Of a DNA stretch of 37,058 nucleotides, positions 27,936 through 35,469 are shown piece by piece. The notes under the pieces are model-generated. The model saw nothing but the letters and a program-made list of their open reading frames with translations, was not told the origin of the DNA and searched no databases. Source of the stretch: Bacteroidales bacterium (GTDB lineage Bacteria > Bacteroidota > Bacteroidia > Bacteroidales > UBA932); contig JAFUVU010000030.1 in NCBI GenBank assembly GCA_017477465.1, positions 1 through 37,058 on the forward strand. Direction: 5' to 3'. Both the position numbers and the translations under genes were made by a program. The first letter of the stretch is position 1. Each line of letters starts with the position of its first letter.

Positions 27936-30900
27936 GGGCATTGTGTATGGCAATCAGCGGAATAATCCGGGTGTTGGAATCAACGTCCTTGTCCAGGGCG
28001 TATGTATATTTGTAGTCCCCAACATCGTAGGTAGTTGGCGAACCGTTCACCAGCCAGATGTTGCGGCTGCCGGCAAACTGGAGAATCCCCCGCACATTCC
28101 GGGGATGAAGGCGGCCGATTTCGTCCATCATGCAGTGGAGGCAGAAATCCCCGAACTTCTTGCTGGCCTTCCGCTTGAAAACATTCAGCAGCATGATGTT
28201 CACCATGGCCTTTACCAGAACGTCCGTTCCGTCGGAGCCAACGGTGGAAACGCGCTCCGTCCAGCCGGTATCGTTGTCATTCTCGATGACCCGGAACTGC
28301 AGGGTAAAGGTGTCTCCAAGGTCCAGCATACGTCGCTGCGGATCTGCTTCCAGATGCCGCTGAAGGCTTTTGAGAAACTGGATGGTCTGGTCCGTCAGGT
28401 TTCGCCGGTCTTCTTCCACAGAGAAGAGATTCACCGCTCCGAAACCAAAAGAATTCTCCAGCGTGAAATCCCGTATCTTCACAAGCAGTTGCATCAGCGG
28501 ATCTTCGCTGCTTACCCAACGGAGGGAAATATCCTTGATGACACCAGCGAAATTGCGCTCCCGGAAATCGGCATTGATCTCGCCGATGGTTTTGCTGACT
28601 TCGCTGGAACGGCCGGTCAGATCCCCCACCTCTTTGGAAATGCGCTGGAGGATGTCCTCATACTGATGGCTTACGCGTTCCGAGTAGGTAGAAATCATGT
28701 CGTTCTCCACAAAGTCCGAGAGGTCTGCCGCGAAACTCATATAATCCTCGTCGGAGAACAGCTCCGTGCGGAACTTGAAGGTGTTCCGGGCAGAGAAATT
28801 GCCTTTGAAACTGTTGGTAACGGAACGCAAATCTTCCCGCCGGTTGGTACGGTCGAAGATGAAGGATTTCAGTTCATTCAGGATTCTTGGCAGGTCCTCC
28901 TTGCTCTCTTCTTCCGGGACATCCCGGACTTCCTGCGGACACACGCGGGTGTCATCCAGGAAGAGTTGCGCCTCCTCAAGACCCTTGCGAAGCTCCTGCA
29001 AGGAGCCCGCGACATCATGAAGCCTCTTGTCATTCTCGGCTTTTTGAGCCTGATGCTTTTCGGCAGTTGCCTGATGTCGACGGTCCAAGGAATCCTGTTT
29101 GGCCTGAACCGCTTTCTTTTTCTCTTTGGTTTCCTCCTCCCGGTCCAGATGGTCTTCCTTGTCTTTCAGATAATCATGGTAATCTTTGAGCTTTCCGGCA
29201 ATGTATTGCAGTTCAGCCCTTAGCTGGCTGATTGACGTTTCCAGCTTATGGATGGCCGCGACGTCAGCGCCCTGTCCGGATAGTTCTGCGGTCTCCTGGG
29301 CTTTCAACCGTTCCAGTTTGGATGAAGTATCCTTCTCACGCTCAGATAATTCGACAGCGATTTCATCAGACCGTTCTTTGAGTGCCGCCTCCAGCTCCGC
29401 CTTCCGGGCCTCCCGCTCGCGGAGAGATTCCCGGATTCGCCGGTCACGCTCCCGCATAATCTTCTCCCGCTGTTTTCCGGCGTCATCTTTGCGGGCGGCG
29501 AGGTCCGTCAGGGTGGCCTCGATCTTTACCCTTTCGCTCTCCCGCCAGGCCTTCTCGGCTTCAAGAGCCTGCGAAATCGCCATCTCAACCTGCGAGAGTT
29601 GGGAAGGAATCATGGCGTTTTCCGCCTCTGCGGCATGCTTCTCTTCCCGTAAGATGCGGATCTTGGCCGAATATTCCTGACGCATCTTGTCTATGGCATC
29701 CCGGCAAGCGTTCCAGGAGTCAGCCTGCTGCCTCTTGACGGAATCCCGTTCCCTTTCCAGTCCGGCCTTTTCGGCCGCCAGCTCCTCGGGCGTACGGATT
29801 TGCCGCTCCAAGGAGTCCAAATCCAGACGGACGCCGTAAAAAACACCCTCGTCCGGAGCAAGCTGCGGATTCATCCCGGGAGTGTAGAGAATCTCTTCTC
29901 CCGCCACCTTGCCGATACTCTCCGCCCAACCGGGACGATTCTCTTGAAGCCATCCAAGAAGAGACCCTTTGCTGCGCCCAAGCAGGGTATCCATCGCATC
30001 TATCTGCTTCTGGTAAGCCGCGATTTCCCTCACAAACGCCTCATCGGCATGCTCCCCGGCTGAGGAGAGATCTTTTTCCTTGAGTTCCGCCTCATGAAGC
30101 AGGGAATCGATCTTCGCCCCCAGCGAAAGCGATTTCTGTTTCAGTTCATGAGCCTTTGCCTCCAGGCTGCGCTTCTTTTCCTCCAGGCCGGATGTTTTGT
30201 CCCCATACGGGTGTGAAAGTCCTACGCGCACACGACTCTCCTTCACCCGGCTCTCTTCATCCAAAAGAGCACGGAAAGCGGCATCGGCTTCTGCCGAGGC
30301 TTCATCAAACCACGCATGGGTCTTCTCATCACGAAGGCGCAGGGCATCATCGGCACGAGACAGCTCTGATACATACTTTTCCCGAAGGTCCTGAAGGCGG
30401 GAGCGCTGCTCCGTCTCGAAATCCCTGAGCGTCTGGCGGATGGTATCGGATAACCCTTTGTACTTGTCCCGGACATTCACATAAGCCTTGGTGAGACTTC
30501 CGAGGACGCTTTCCTGCCTGTCGAGTTCCGCCTTTACGCGGCCTTCGGCTTCAATTCTGCGAATCAGCGCAGGGATGTCCATGGAGTCGTATTTTTTCTG
30601 TAGTGCACGAATAGTTGCGAGCTCGGTCTCCACGGTTCCCAGGCTCCGCTGCAGGGAGTCCCGTTCGCTGCGGTAGCTTTTGTCTTCGTCGGCAATGAGC
30701 CGGTCCACGCGCTGCTTTTCTTCCAGCAGCAGTTTTTCCCGGGCCTCCAGCGAGGGAATCACCTCCGAATCCCGCCGCATTGCATACTTGAACTGCGCCC
30801 CCAGCGTGATGATTTTCCCGTTAGAAAAAAGAATGTTACGGTATGCATCTATCACTTTGTCCGCCGCATCCCGGATCCGGATACGCCCGTTTTTTTCCTT

Positions 30901-31593
30901 AATGAACCACTTCTCGATATCGGCATACTGCTGCCTGAACTCCTCCACCGCATGACGGTAGAACCCCAGGTCTATCCCCTCCTCCGCCTCCGTCAGGGAA
31001 CGGATGATGGTCTGCTTGATGAAGTCGGCATCCAGGCGGGAATTCAGGAACACGTTCTGGATGGTGCGCGGGATGTTCTGATAACGGGAACTCTCGGCAA
31101 TGCAGAATTTCCTGTAGGCCGCAGGGAGACCGGCATTGTTCCCGAAGATGATATCCCGGAAAGTGTCATAATGGTCAACGATTCCGCTGATATACACCTT
31201 TTCCGGGATGCGGCTTCGGATGTGCCACCAGTCGGAGTATACCATGTTGTCATCGTCCATAAAAAAGCCGCGGTCATAAGCAGTATCCACAAAGCGGAAG
31301 GCCACGCGGCCTGCATGCCGGAAAGCCACGATGAAGTAGCGGCCCGTCTCCCGCACCACTTCATAAACGATGTAGGAATTATGCTTGTCAAAATAGAAGG
31401 CGTCGAAACTTTTCTTCTCCCGCGGGATGCCCAGCTTCAGTTTATCGGCATTGTAGAAGAACAGCAACGCCCGCAGGACCGTGCTCTTTCCAGCCCCCTG
31501 ATTCCCGATTAGATGCACGTTTCCGTCGAGGCTGACCTCGGCATAGGGAATGTGCGCACTGTTGATAAAAACGATTTTATTGAGGTATCTCAT
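27922..31593 (-). CDS. jetC: Wadjet SMC-like ATPase JetC (MukB-like)
   Basis: A 1223-residue SMC-family ATPase and the DNA-extruding motor of Wadjet. Walker A is GNQGAGKST at residues 30-38. Two long charged coiled-coil arms fill about 240-900, with a hinge region near 560-600 (GWLQENRPGWAESIGK). The ABC signature-like loop is STVGSDGTDVLVKAM, and Walker B is HCMMDEIGRL with catalytic Glu, followed by the late switch (NIWLVNGSPTT). The small unusual hinge and the downstream JetD separate it from MukB. Length is normal for the family. Its start overlaps the end of jetB by 17 bases. A long ORF on the other strand at 27778-29223 is its shadow. Confidence 0.92.
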   Translation of the reverse strand: MRYLNKIVFINSAHIPYAEVSLDGNVHLIGNQGAGKSTVLRALLFFYNADKLKLGIPREKKSFDAFYFDKHNSYIVYEVVRETGRYFIVAFRHAGRVAFRFVDTAYDRGFFMDDDNMVYSDWWHIRSRIPEKVYISGIVDHYDTFRDIIFGNNAGLPAAYRKFCIAESSRYQNIPRTIQNVFLNSRLDADFIKQTIIRSLTEAEEGIDLGFYRHAVEEFRQQYADIEKWFIKEKNGRIRIRDAADKVIDAYRNILFSNGKIITLGAQFKYAMRRDSEVIPSLEAREKLLLEEKQRVDRLIADEDKSYRSERDSLQRSLGTVETELATIRALQKKYDSMDIPALIRRIEAEGRVKAELDRQESVLGSLTKAYVNVRDKYKGLSDTIRQTLRDFETEQRSRLQDLREKYVSELSRADDALRLRDEKTHAWFDEASAEADAAFRALLDEESRVKESRVRVGLSHPYGDKTSGLEEKKRSLEAKAHELKQKSLSLGAKIDSLLHEAELKEKDLSSAGEHADEAFVREIAAYQKQIDAMDTLLGRSKGSLLGWLQENRPGWAESIGKVAGEEILYTPGMNPQLAPDEGVFYGVRLDLDSLERQIRTPEELAAEKAGLERERDSVKRQQADSWNACRDAIDKMRQEYSAKIRILREEKHAAEAENAMIPSQLSQVEMAISQALEAEKAWRESERVKIEATLTDLAARKDDAGKQREKIMRERDRRIRESLREREARKAELEAALKERSDEIAVELSEREKDTSSKLERLKAQETAELSGQGADVAAIHKLETSISQLRAELQYIAGKLKDYHDYLKDKEDHLDREEETKEKKKAVQAKQDSLDRRHQATAEKHQAQKAENDKRLHDVAGSLQELRKGLEEAQLFLDDTRVCPQEVRDVPEEESKEDLPRILNELKSFIFDRTNRREDLRSVTNSFKGNFSARNTFKFRTELFSDEDYMSFAADLSDFVENDMISTYSERVSHQYEDILQRISKEVGDLTGRSSEVSKTIGEINADFRERNFAGVIKDISLRWVSSEDPLMQLLVKIRDFTLENSFGFGAVNLFSVEEDRRNLTDQTIQFLKSLQRHLEADPQRRMLDLGDTFTLQFRVIENDNDTGWTERVSTVGSDGTDVLVKAMVNIMLLNVFKRKASKKFGDFCLHCMMDEIGRLHPRNVRGILQFAGSRNIWLVNGSPTTYDVGDYKYTYALDKDVDSNTRIIPLIAIHNAHETE

Positions 31594-32128
31594 CTTTCAC
31601 CTCCTCCGAAACGGCTATGATATCCATCATTTCTTCGATATAGTGGAAGGCCGCTGTGACGCGGTAGCTCCCTTCCAGCTCATTGAGCATCTCCGCAAAA
31701 CCGATTGCTTCCAGCTCCCGGGTGATCTTTTCCGCCACATCGGAGAAGTTTTTCACCCCCGGGAAAAGCTTTCCGGCCTTGTCCTTGAGCTCTACATCGC
31801 CCGAGATGGCAATCACGATGTCCGACGGCGTGAACTCGAAACCCGGACCGAAGGTGGAATTGAAGGTTTTCAGGAAGTCGATGTAATCGATCCAGCGTAG
31901 CAATGCCTCCAGCTTTCGCTGCAAGTCCGCCTTGCTCTCCTTGCGGCTGAAATAGAAATAGCCGTCGCCGCTTTCCAGGATGAAGCCGACGCCTTCGTAA
32001 TAGGCCCGATACTCCTGGAATCCGTCATCCAGGGCATCGTACCAGCGCCGCACCTGCTGCGAGGTGCTGTCGGCCGATATGAAGGCGCCCTTGGAAAGCG
32101 TATCGAATATTTCCCTTGTGTACTGCAT
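31577..32128 (-). CDS. jetB: Wadjet subunit JetB (MukE-like, DUF4194)
   Basis: A 183-residue protein and the KITE-type winged-helix partner of the Wadjet SMC complex. Features are SQQVRRWYDALDDGFQEYRA, GVGFILESGDGYFYFSRKE (the winged-helix beta-hairpin) and a helical tail (VAEKITRELEAIGFAEMLNE). It bridges JetA to the JetC heads and contacts DNA. Its ATG overlaps the jetA stop by one base (TAATG), and its 3' end overlaps jetC, so subunits are made in fixed ratio by coupled translation. Confidence 0.85.
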   Translation of the reverse strand: MQYTREIFDTLSKGAFISADSTSQQVRRWYDALDDGFQEYRAYYEGVGFILESGDGYFYFSRKESKADLQRKLEALLRWIDYIDFLKTFNSTFGPGFEFTPSDIVIAISGDVELKDKAGKLFPGVKNFSDVAEKITRELEAIGFAEMLNELEGSYRVTAAFHYIEEMMDIIAVSEEVKDEIPQ

Positions 32129-33348
32129 TATTTGGGATAGATTATAGGATGTTCGACAAAACAGTTTTTTTCATGGATGGTCATGGAGCTTTGCTCCCAG
32201 CGTCCAGACTCCAGCTGGATTCCATCGGGATAGAGGGTCGCCAGCTGGCAAAAGAGCACCAGTTTCTGCCCATCATCCATAGGCACCTTATATTCAAAAT
32301 CCACCACGAAAGAGAAAAGGTCCTTACCCTGCGCCCGGAAGAGGTTGTACATTTCCTGCTGGTCCACCATTTCCACCTTTCTGGAGGCCGTTTCCAGGAA
32401 TTCCGGGCCGATGGCGCCGGCGGTTTCCCGGCCGATTGCACCTGTCTTGCCCTTTTGCACGACGCTTCGAAGCACCGACAGAGCATCTTCATCGTTGAGA
32501 AGGCTGTCCAGGGAAAGCTTGAGCCTGTACCGTGGCAGCGGATCCATCCAGACCGGGCTTTCCATGAGCGCCCGACGCCGTATGTCCGTGTATTCCGTGA
32601 TGGTGAGCTGGTCGCGGAGGTACTTGAGCGTGCGGATTTTCTGGAGCAGGCGGTTCTGATACTCGATGAGATTCAGGTATTCCAGGATTTGCCGGTTGAT
32701 CTCGATGAGGCTGTGGTAGGCATCGTTCAGGCTCAGCCGCACTTCACCTACTGCCTGACGCAGGACACCGTCCATGGCCGATGAGAAGAACGCTTTCTGG
32801 CCTTCGTCCATCACCCGTTCGCACTCCACGATAAGTGCTTTGATGATATCGTGTTTCTGGTCCAGATGCACCAGTTTTTCCTTTTTGATCAGGTAGTTGG
32901 GCTCGTTCTTATAGACCGTATCCACATTGCGTTTGAGGTCCACAGTGCTCCGCAGCACGGCCCCTGCAATGTTGTAGAGGGTACGGACGACGGCCCTGTG
33001 ATAGCTGAGCTTCCTTCGCGGGTTGGTTTCCTTGAGCCAGTAGTCGATGTGCTGGTTCAGGGTATCGATGTAATCCTTCACGCTGGAGATGGCTATCTCC
33101 TCATTCACCTGAAGGACCTCTTCGAAGAAGCGCAAATAACTCTCCTCCAGCTCCAGGAAACCGGCATTCTGCCGCAGTACGCCGTATTCCAGCAGCAGGT
33201 CCAGCCGCCTGGCGTCACCGTCCACCAGATCCTCCGCAATATCCCTGCGGAAGGACAGAGATTTCCGTTTTGCGAACATTTCCTTCAGCAGCTCCTTCTC
33301 CCGGGCAAGGACCTTGAGCAGTTCTTCTATGGATCTGAATTGTTTCAT
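32128..33348 (-). CDS. jetA: Wadjet kleisin-like subunit JetA (MukF-like)
   Basis: A 406-residue protein and the kleisin of Wadjet. The N-terminal winged-helix region (residues about 1-90: SLSFRRDIAEDLVDGDARRL) is followed by long helices (DYIDTLNQHIDYWLKETNPR and onward). The C-terminal winged-helix domain that holds the JetC head lies from about 330 (DLFSFVVDFEYKVPMDDGQK) and ends FVEHPIIYPK. I use ATG 33348 (MKQFRS), which overlaps the stop of the upstream 203-residue gene as ATGA; an in-frame ATG at 33357 is also possible. This coupling is the main reason to place the upstream gene in the Wadjet operon. Confidence 0.85.
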   Translation of the reverse strand: MKQFRSIEELLKVLAREKELLKEMFAKRKSLSFRRDIAEDLVDGDARRLDLLLEYGVLRQNAGFLELEESYLRFFEEVLQVNEEIAISSVKDYIDTLNQHIDYWLKETNPRRKLSYHRAVVRTLYNIAGAVLRSTVDLKRNVDTVYKNEPNYLIKKEKLVHLDQKHDIIKALIVECERVMDEGQKAFFSSAMDGVLRQAVGEVRLSLNDAYHSLIEINRQILEYLNLIEYQNRLLQKIRTLKYLRDQLTITEYTDIRRRALMESPVWMDPLPRYRLKLSLDSLLNDEDALSVLRSVVQKGKTGAIGRETAGAIGPEFLETASRKVEMVDQQEMYNLFRAQGKDLFSFVVDFEYKVPMDDGQKLVLFCQLATLYPDGIQLESGRWEQSSMTIHEKNCFVEHPIIYPK

Positions 33349-33956
33349 TGTTCCCAATGTACTTGCAGTGGCGAGAGCGGAACCCTCCTGTGGTGGCCGT
33401 TATTGCCCTGGACCTTGACATCCTGCGCTTGAGTGAGCGGAAGGATTCGGTCCAAGGTTGCATTGAGCACCGAAAGGTTCTCGCTGAATGCGTTTTCTTC
33501 AGAATCGGTCAGTCGTCTCACCCTGCGGCGCCTGTCTTGTGCATCGACATGTGGCGCGATAACTTCGTATATTTCCTCCAGCTCCTCCCGAAAATGGATG
33601 CGCTCCTTGAGAAGAATCCCCTCAGGGTGTTTCAGAAAGAGGATGAACAACGACCGAACCAGCGGCCGGAAAGAAATCTCCTGGCCTTGAGGGCTACCCA
33701 GGCGAATGTGGTATTGCCTGTCGACATAAAGTTCCACGGAACGTTCGTTCCTTACCTCCGAGATGGCTGCATCTTGTTCTTGCCCTATTTCCTTCAGCCG
33801 CCTCTTAGCCTCTCTCACTAAAGAAAGAAGCTCCGCCGCCGCCATTCCTTCCAACATCCCGGCATAGTCAGCAACAGGCTCCATAAGGAGCCCTTCGTCC
33901 ACCTGGAACAACAGTTTCCATACCAACTGCGCTTCTATTCCCACATACTCAACCAT
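33345..33956 (-). CDS. Wadjet-operon leading gene, possible winged-helix protein
   Basis: A 203-residue protein not part of the canonical jetABCD set. The middle reads FRPLVRSLFILFLKHPEGIL, then LKERIHFREELEEIYEVIAP. A helix-turn-helix-strand pattern with a K/HPEGI(x)L(K) wing resembles winged-helix domains of the OmpR/KilA-associated kind. After it, DRRRRVRRLTDSEENAFSEN and a basic tail (HHRRVPLSPLQVHWEQ) follow. I recall similar unnamed proteins in Bacteroidetes but cannot name a family. It is the first gene after the operon promoter, and its stop overlaps the jetA ATG, so it is made together with the complex. It may regulate the operon through the inverted repeats at 34042-34078, or be an extra subunit. 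Confidence 0.7.
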   Translation of the reverse strand: MVEYVGIEAQLVWKLLFQVDEGLLMEPVADYAGMLEGMAAAELLSLVREAKRRLKEIGQEQDAAISEVRNERSVELYVDRQYHIRLGSPQGQEISFRPLVRSLFILFLKHPEGILLKERIHFREELEEIYEVIAPHVDAQDRRRRVRRLTDSEENAFSENLSVLNATLDRILPLTQAQDVKVQGNNGHHRRVPLSPLQVHWEQ

Positions 33957-34041
33957 TTCTCTAGCGGGTGGTTTTCATAACATATCATTTTAGCGATACC
34001 CTGCAGGCTGACCTGACTCAAGTTTTATTACCGCAGCGTGT

Positions 34042-34078
34042 AGATAGTCGATGACCAGACTATCTTTGGCGAAGATAG
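34042..34078. promoter_or_regulatory. interleaved inverted repeats at the Wadjet promoter
   Basis: AGATAGTC (34042-34049) and GACTATCT (34058-34065) form one 8-bp dyad. CTATCTT (34060-34066) and AAGATAG (34072-34078) form a second. They share bases 34060-34065, so as RNA they are mutually exclusive, and as DNA they make three alternating half-sites. The right half-site covers the -7 box (34070-34077). Confidence 0.65.
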
Positions 34079-34100
34079 GTATTGTTTTGAAATTTTCAAA
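34070..34100 (-). promoter_or_regulatory. promoter of the Wadjet operon
   Basis: Minus-strand TTTG (34100-34097), 19 bases, TATCTTCG (34077-34070), one mismatch from TAnnTTTG. This gives a leader of about 110 bases before ATG 33956. Apart from the repeats, bases 33957-34041 show nothing I can name. Confidence 0.55.
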
Positions 34101-34116
34101 ATGAAATGTCAAATGA

Positions 34117-34149
34117 TAGAAACCTTCCGTGAAAGTAGTTGACGAAGGT
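34117..34149 (-). terminator. weak terminator after the tRNA-like cluster
   Basis: On the minus strand ACCTTC-GT pairs with AC-G-GAAGGT (8 bp, one bulge, 11-base loop), followed by TTTCT. It lies 19 bases after the last tRNA-like element and before the Wadjet promoter. Confidence 0.35.
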
Positions 34150-34167
34150 CTGTAAAGGAATTATCGT

Positions 34168-34241
34168 GGCCGCGGTGGGATTCGAACCCACGATTTCGAC
34201 ATTTGCAAGTGTTGTCCTTTAAACCACTAAGGTACGCGGCC
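34168..34241 (-). tRNA. tRNA-like gene with 8-base anticodon loop (Cys GCA-like)
   Basis: A 74-base cloverleaf in normal order on the minus strand. The acceptor is GGCCGCG/CGCGGCC (7 of 7 pairs). The D stem is CCTT/AAGG with a nine-base loop containing GG. The T arm is GTGGG-TTCGAAT-CCCAC (5 of 5), with a five-base variable loop. The anticodon stem CAACA/TGTCG pairs at four of five positions and closes an eight-base loop, CTTGCAAA. A normal tRNA has seven. If the extra base is ignored, the likely anticodon is GCA (Cys), with TGC (Ala) as alternative. Discriminator is A; CCA is not encoded. It may be a frameshift-reading tRNA, a decoy or tRNA-like RNA, or a pseudo-tRNA. It is the last element of a cluster following the 268-residue protein gene. 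Confidence 0.6.
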
Positions 34242-34320
34242 TGGACCGGGTGTCTTATCCTTCTTTCCCGGCCCCAGGTTGGCCGACAGGATTCAGAGTA
34301 TTTCAAGTTGATGCTGATTT

Positions 34321-34405
34321 GCCCATAATCTACCAATTGATCTAACCCGCCGTATAGTAACTTGATTTTGAGGCGGGTGCGGGACTTGAACCCGCAGCCT
34401 TGGGC
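34321..34405 (-). tRNA. candidate circularly permuted tRNA gene (3' half before 5' half)
   Basis: On the minus strand the order is: anticodon-stem 3' strand GCCCA (34405-34401), variable loop AGGCT, T arm GCGGG-TTCAAGT-CCCGC (34395-34379), acceptor 3' strand ACCCGCC (34378-34372), 20-base linker, acceptor 5' strand GGCGGGT (34351-34345), TA, D arm GATC-AATTGGTA-GATT (34342-34327), A, and anticodon-stem 5' strand TGGGC (34325-34321). Rejoined as a tRNA, acceptor 7/7, anticodon stem 5/5, T stem 5/5 and D stem 4/4 (one G-U) all pair, with normal spacing. The break is at the anticodon loop, so the anticodon is not encoded contiguously, and I cannot name it. TTAAGT and ACTTGA in the flanks could pair and close the precursor. 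Two broken tandem tRNA copies would be the simpler alternative. Confidence 0.5.
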
Positions 34406-34463
34406 TTTTTGTCGAAACACTTAACCTCCGAAGAGCCTGTGCTTTGAACCATAATGCAGATGC

Positions 34464-34559
34464 TTTGGCACGATGCTGATGCTCAGATCACAACGAGCGG
34501 GATGATTCCCGCTGCGATGCGGATAAAGCTGATTCATAATGCTGAAGCTTTCTGCCAAA
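34464..34559 (-). ncRNA. cloverleaf-like RNA element directly after the 268-residue gene
   Basis: A 96-base segment closed by a perfect 7-bp stem, TTTGGCA (34559-34553) with TGCCAAA (34470-34464). Inside are AAGC/GCTT (4 bp, where a D stem would be), AGCGGG/CCCGCT (6 bp, 6-base loop) and CTGA-GCA-TCAG. There is no TTCRANY T-loop, so it is not a normal tRNA. It starts five bases after the stop codon of the protein gene. Either a much-altered tRNA or another structured RNA. Confidence 0.35.
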
Positions 34560-34564
34560 CGGGG

Positions 34565-35371
34565 TTATTGATCCCCGTAGAAGATATAATTCAGAAACTT
34601 GTCTACAGCAAGATTCGGCTCCATTGTAGGGGTATCGTTAACGGTCTTTGTCGCTTCGATTACTGCGCTGAGCAGCTTGCTGATACGCTCCTGAACCAGT
34701 TGTTTCTGCCGCAGCGTCCATTCCCCCGAGAACTTTTGGGATGTGTATGAGCCGCGTTTTATTGTCGTTTTAACCTCTTTTGTAATAGGCCGGTAGTTGG
34801 ACGGCAGGTGCTCCTTGTCGATATTGGGATCCAGCAGGATCTCTGTATCCGTAATGGTGGTGAAACTGTCCCCTTCCAGACGAGGCGACTCGTAGATATC
34901 GGCCCGACCCTGATAATCCTCATTGCCACTGACCGACCATATTTCCGAATCTGACCGGACAGGAATATTCTGAACTACCTGCTTAAGATTCTCATCTGTG
35001 AGGATATTCTTGAGCCGCAGAAGTTCCGTTGCCGACAGACTCCCCAGATTGAGCCCGTCAACCACAAAGGGGACCCTTGCCGATCCGGCCGCATTCGTCG
35101 CCTCAATGGCGAACTGGTCCTTAAGATAAGGCAGCAGGGCCCTGTCCACCAGGCGGTCAATCTCTTCCGAAACCGTAGTTGCCACTACCGTATGGCCCAT
35201 CTTGGTCGGATCTTCCAGCTGCCCCTCAGCCGCATGAAACGTCTTTTTCTCACCTTTGAATGAAGAGGGATTCCGCTTGAAAAACTCCCCCTGTTTACGA
35301 AGCGATTCCGTATAAACCGCCCGCTCGTGCTCAGCCTTTGCCAGCGTAACGTTCATCTTTTCCTGTGCCAT
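34565..35371 (-). CDS. conserved protein of unknown function leading the tRNA-like cluster
   Basis: A 268-residue soluble protein. Residues 1-55 are highly charged and helical (ERAVYTESLRKQGEFFKRNP). About 65-135 looks like a compact domain (VVATTVSEEIDRLVDRALLP, then VPFVVDGLNLGSLSATELLR). About 140-215 is strand-rich (SEIWSVSGNEDYQGRADIYE). A helical end (LRQKQLVQERISKLLSAVIE) follows. From memory it resembles a Bacteroidetes and phage family labelled DUF7873, but I cannot confirm this. It has no signal peptide or catalytic motif that I recognise. It has its own promoter and upstream palindrome. The tRNA-like elements begin five bases after its stop, so it probably works with these RNAs. 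Confidence 0.7.
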   Translation of the reverse strand: MAQEKMNVTLAKAEHERAVYTESLRKQGEFFKRNPSSFKGEKKTFHAAEGQLEDPTKMGHTVVATTVSEEIDRLVDRALLPYLKDQFAIEATNAAGSARVPFVVDGLNLGSLSATELLRLKNILTDENLKQVVQNIPVRSDSEIWSVSGNEDYQGRADIYESPRLEGDSFTTITDTEILLDPNIDKEHLPSNYRPITKEVKTTIKRGSYTSQKFSGEWTLRQKQLVQERISKLLSAVIEATKTVNDTPTMEPNLAVDKFLNYIFYGDQ

Positions 35372-35437
35372 GTCATATCGTATTCATATCCCCAAAACAA
35401 GCGGAAAGCGGTGGGGACAGCCCGGCATTTCCAATGG

Positions 35438-35469
35438 CAAAGGTACACCGGCATTTCGCCCTCTGCAAA
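35438..35469 (-). promoter_or_regulatory. promoter of the 268-residue gene and RNA cluster
   Basis: Minus-strand TTTG (35469-35466), 20 bases, TACCTTTG (35445-35438), both exact matches to the Bacteroidetes consensus. The leader is about 60 bases to ATG 35371. Confidence 0.65.

Noticed and set aside
27778-29223. 481-codon plus-strand ORF
   Set aside because: It lies antisense to jetC and jetD, has no family resemblance, and jetC has clear ATPase motifs. It is a shadow of high-GC coding sequence.
27063-33348. MukBEF chromosome condensin
   Set aside because: The four-gene order and the Toprim JetD with its Glu and Asp-x-Asp residues identify Wadjet rather than MukBEF.
34242-34460. Group I intron splitting the tRNA
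   Set aside because: I looked for the conserved P, Q, R and S core segments around the two tRNA halves and found no convincing set, and the flanks seem too short. A decayed or novel intron cannot be excluded.
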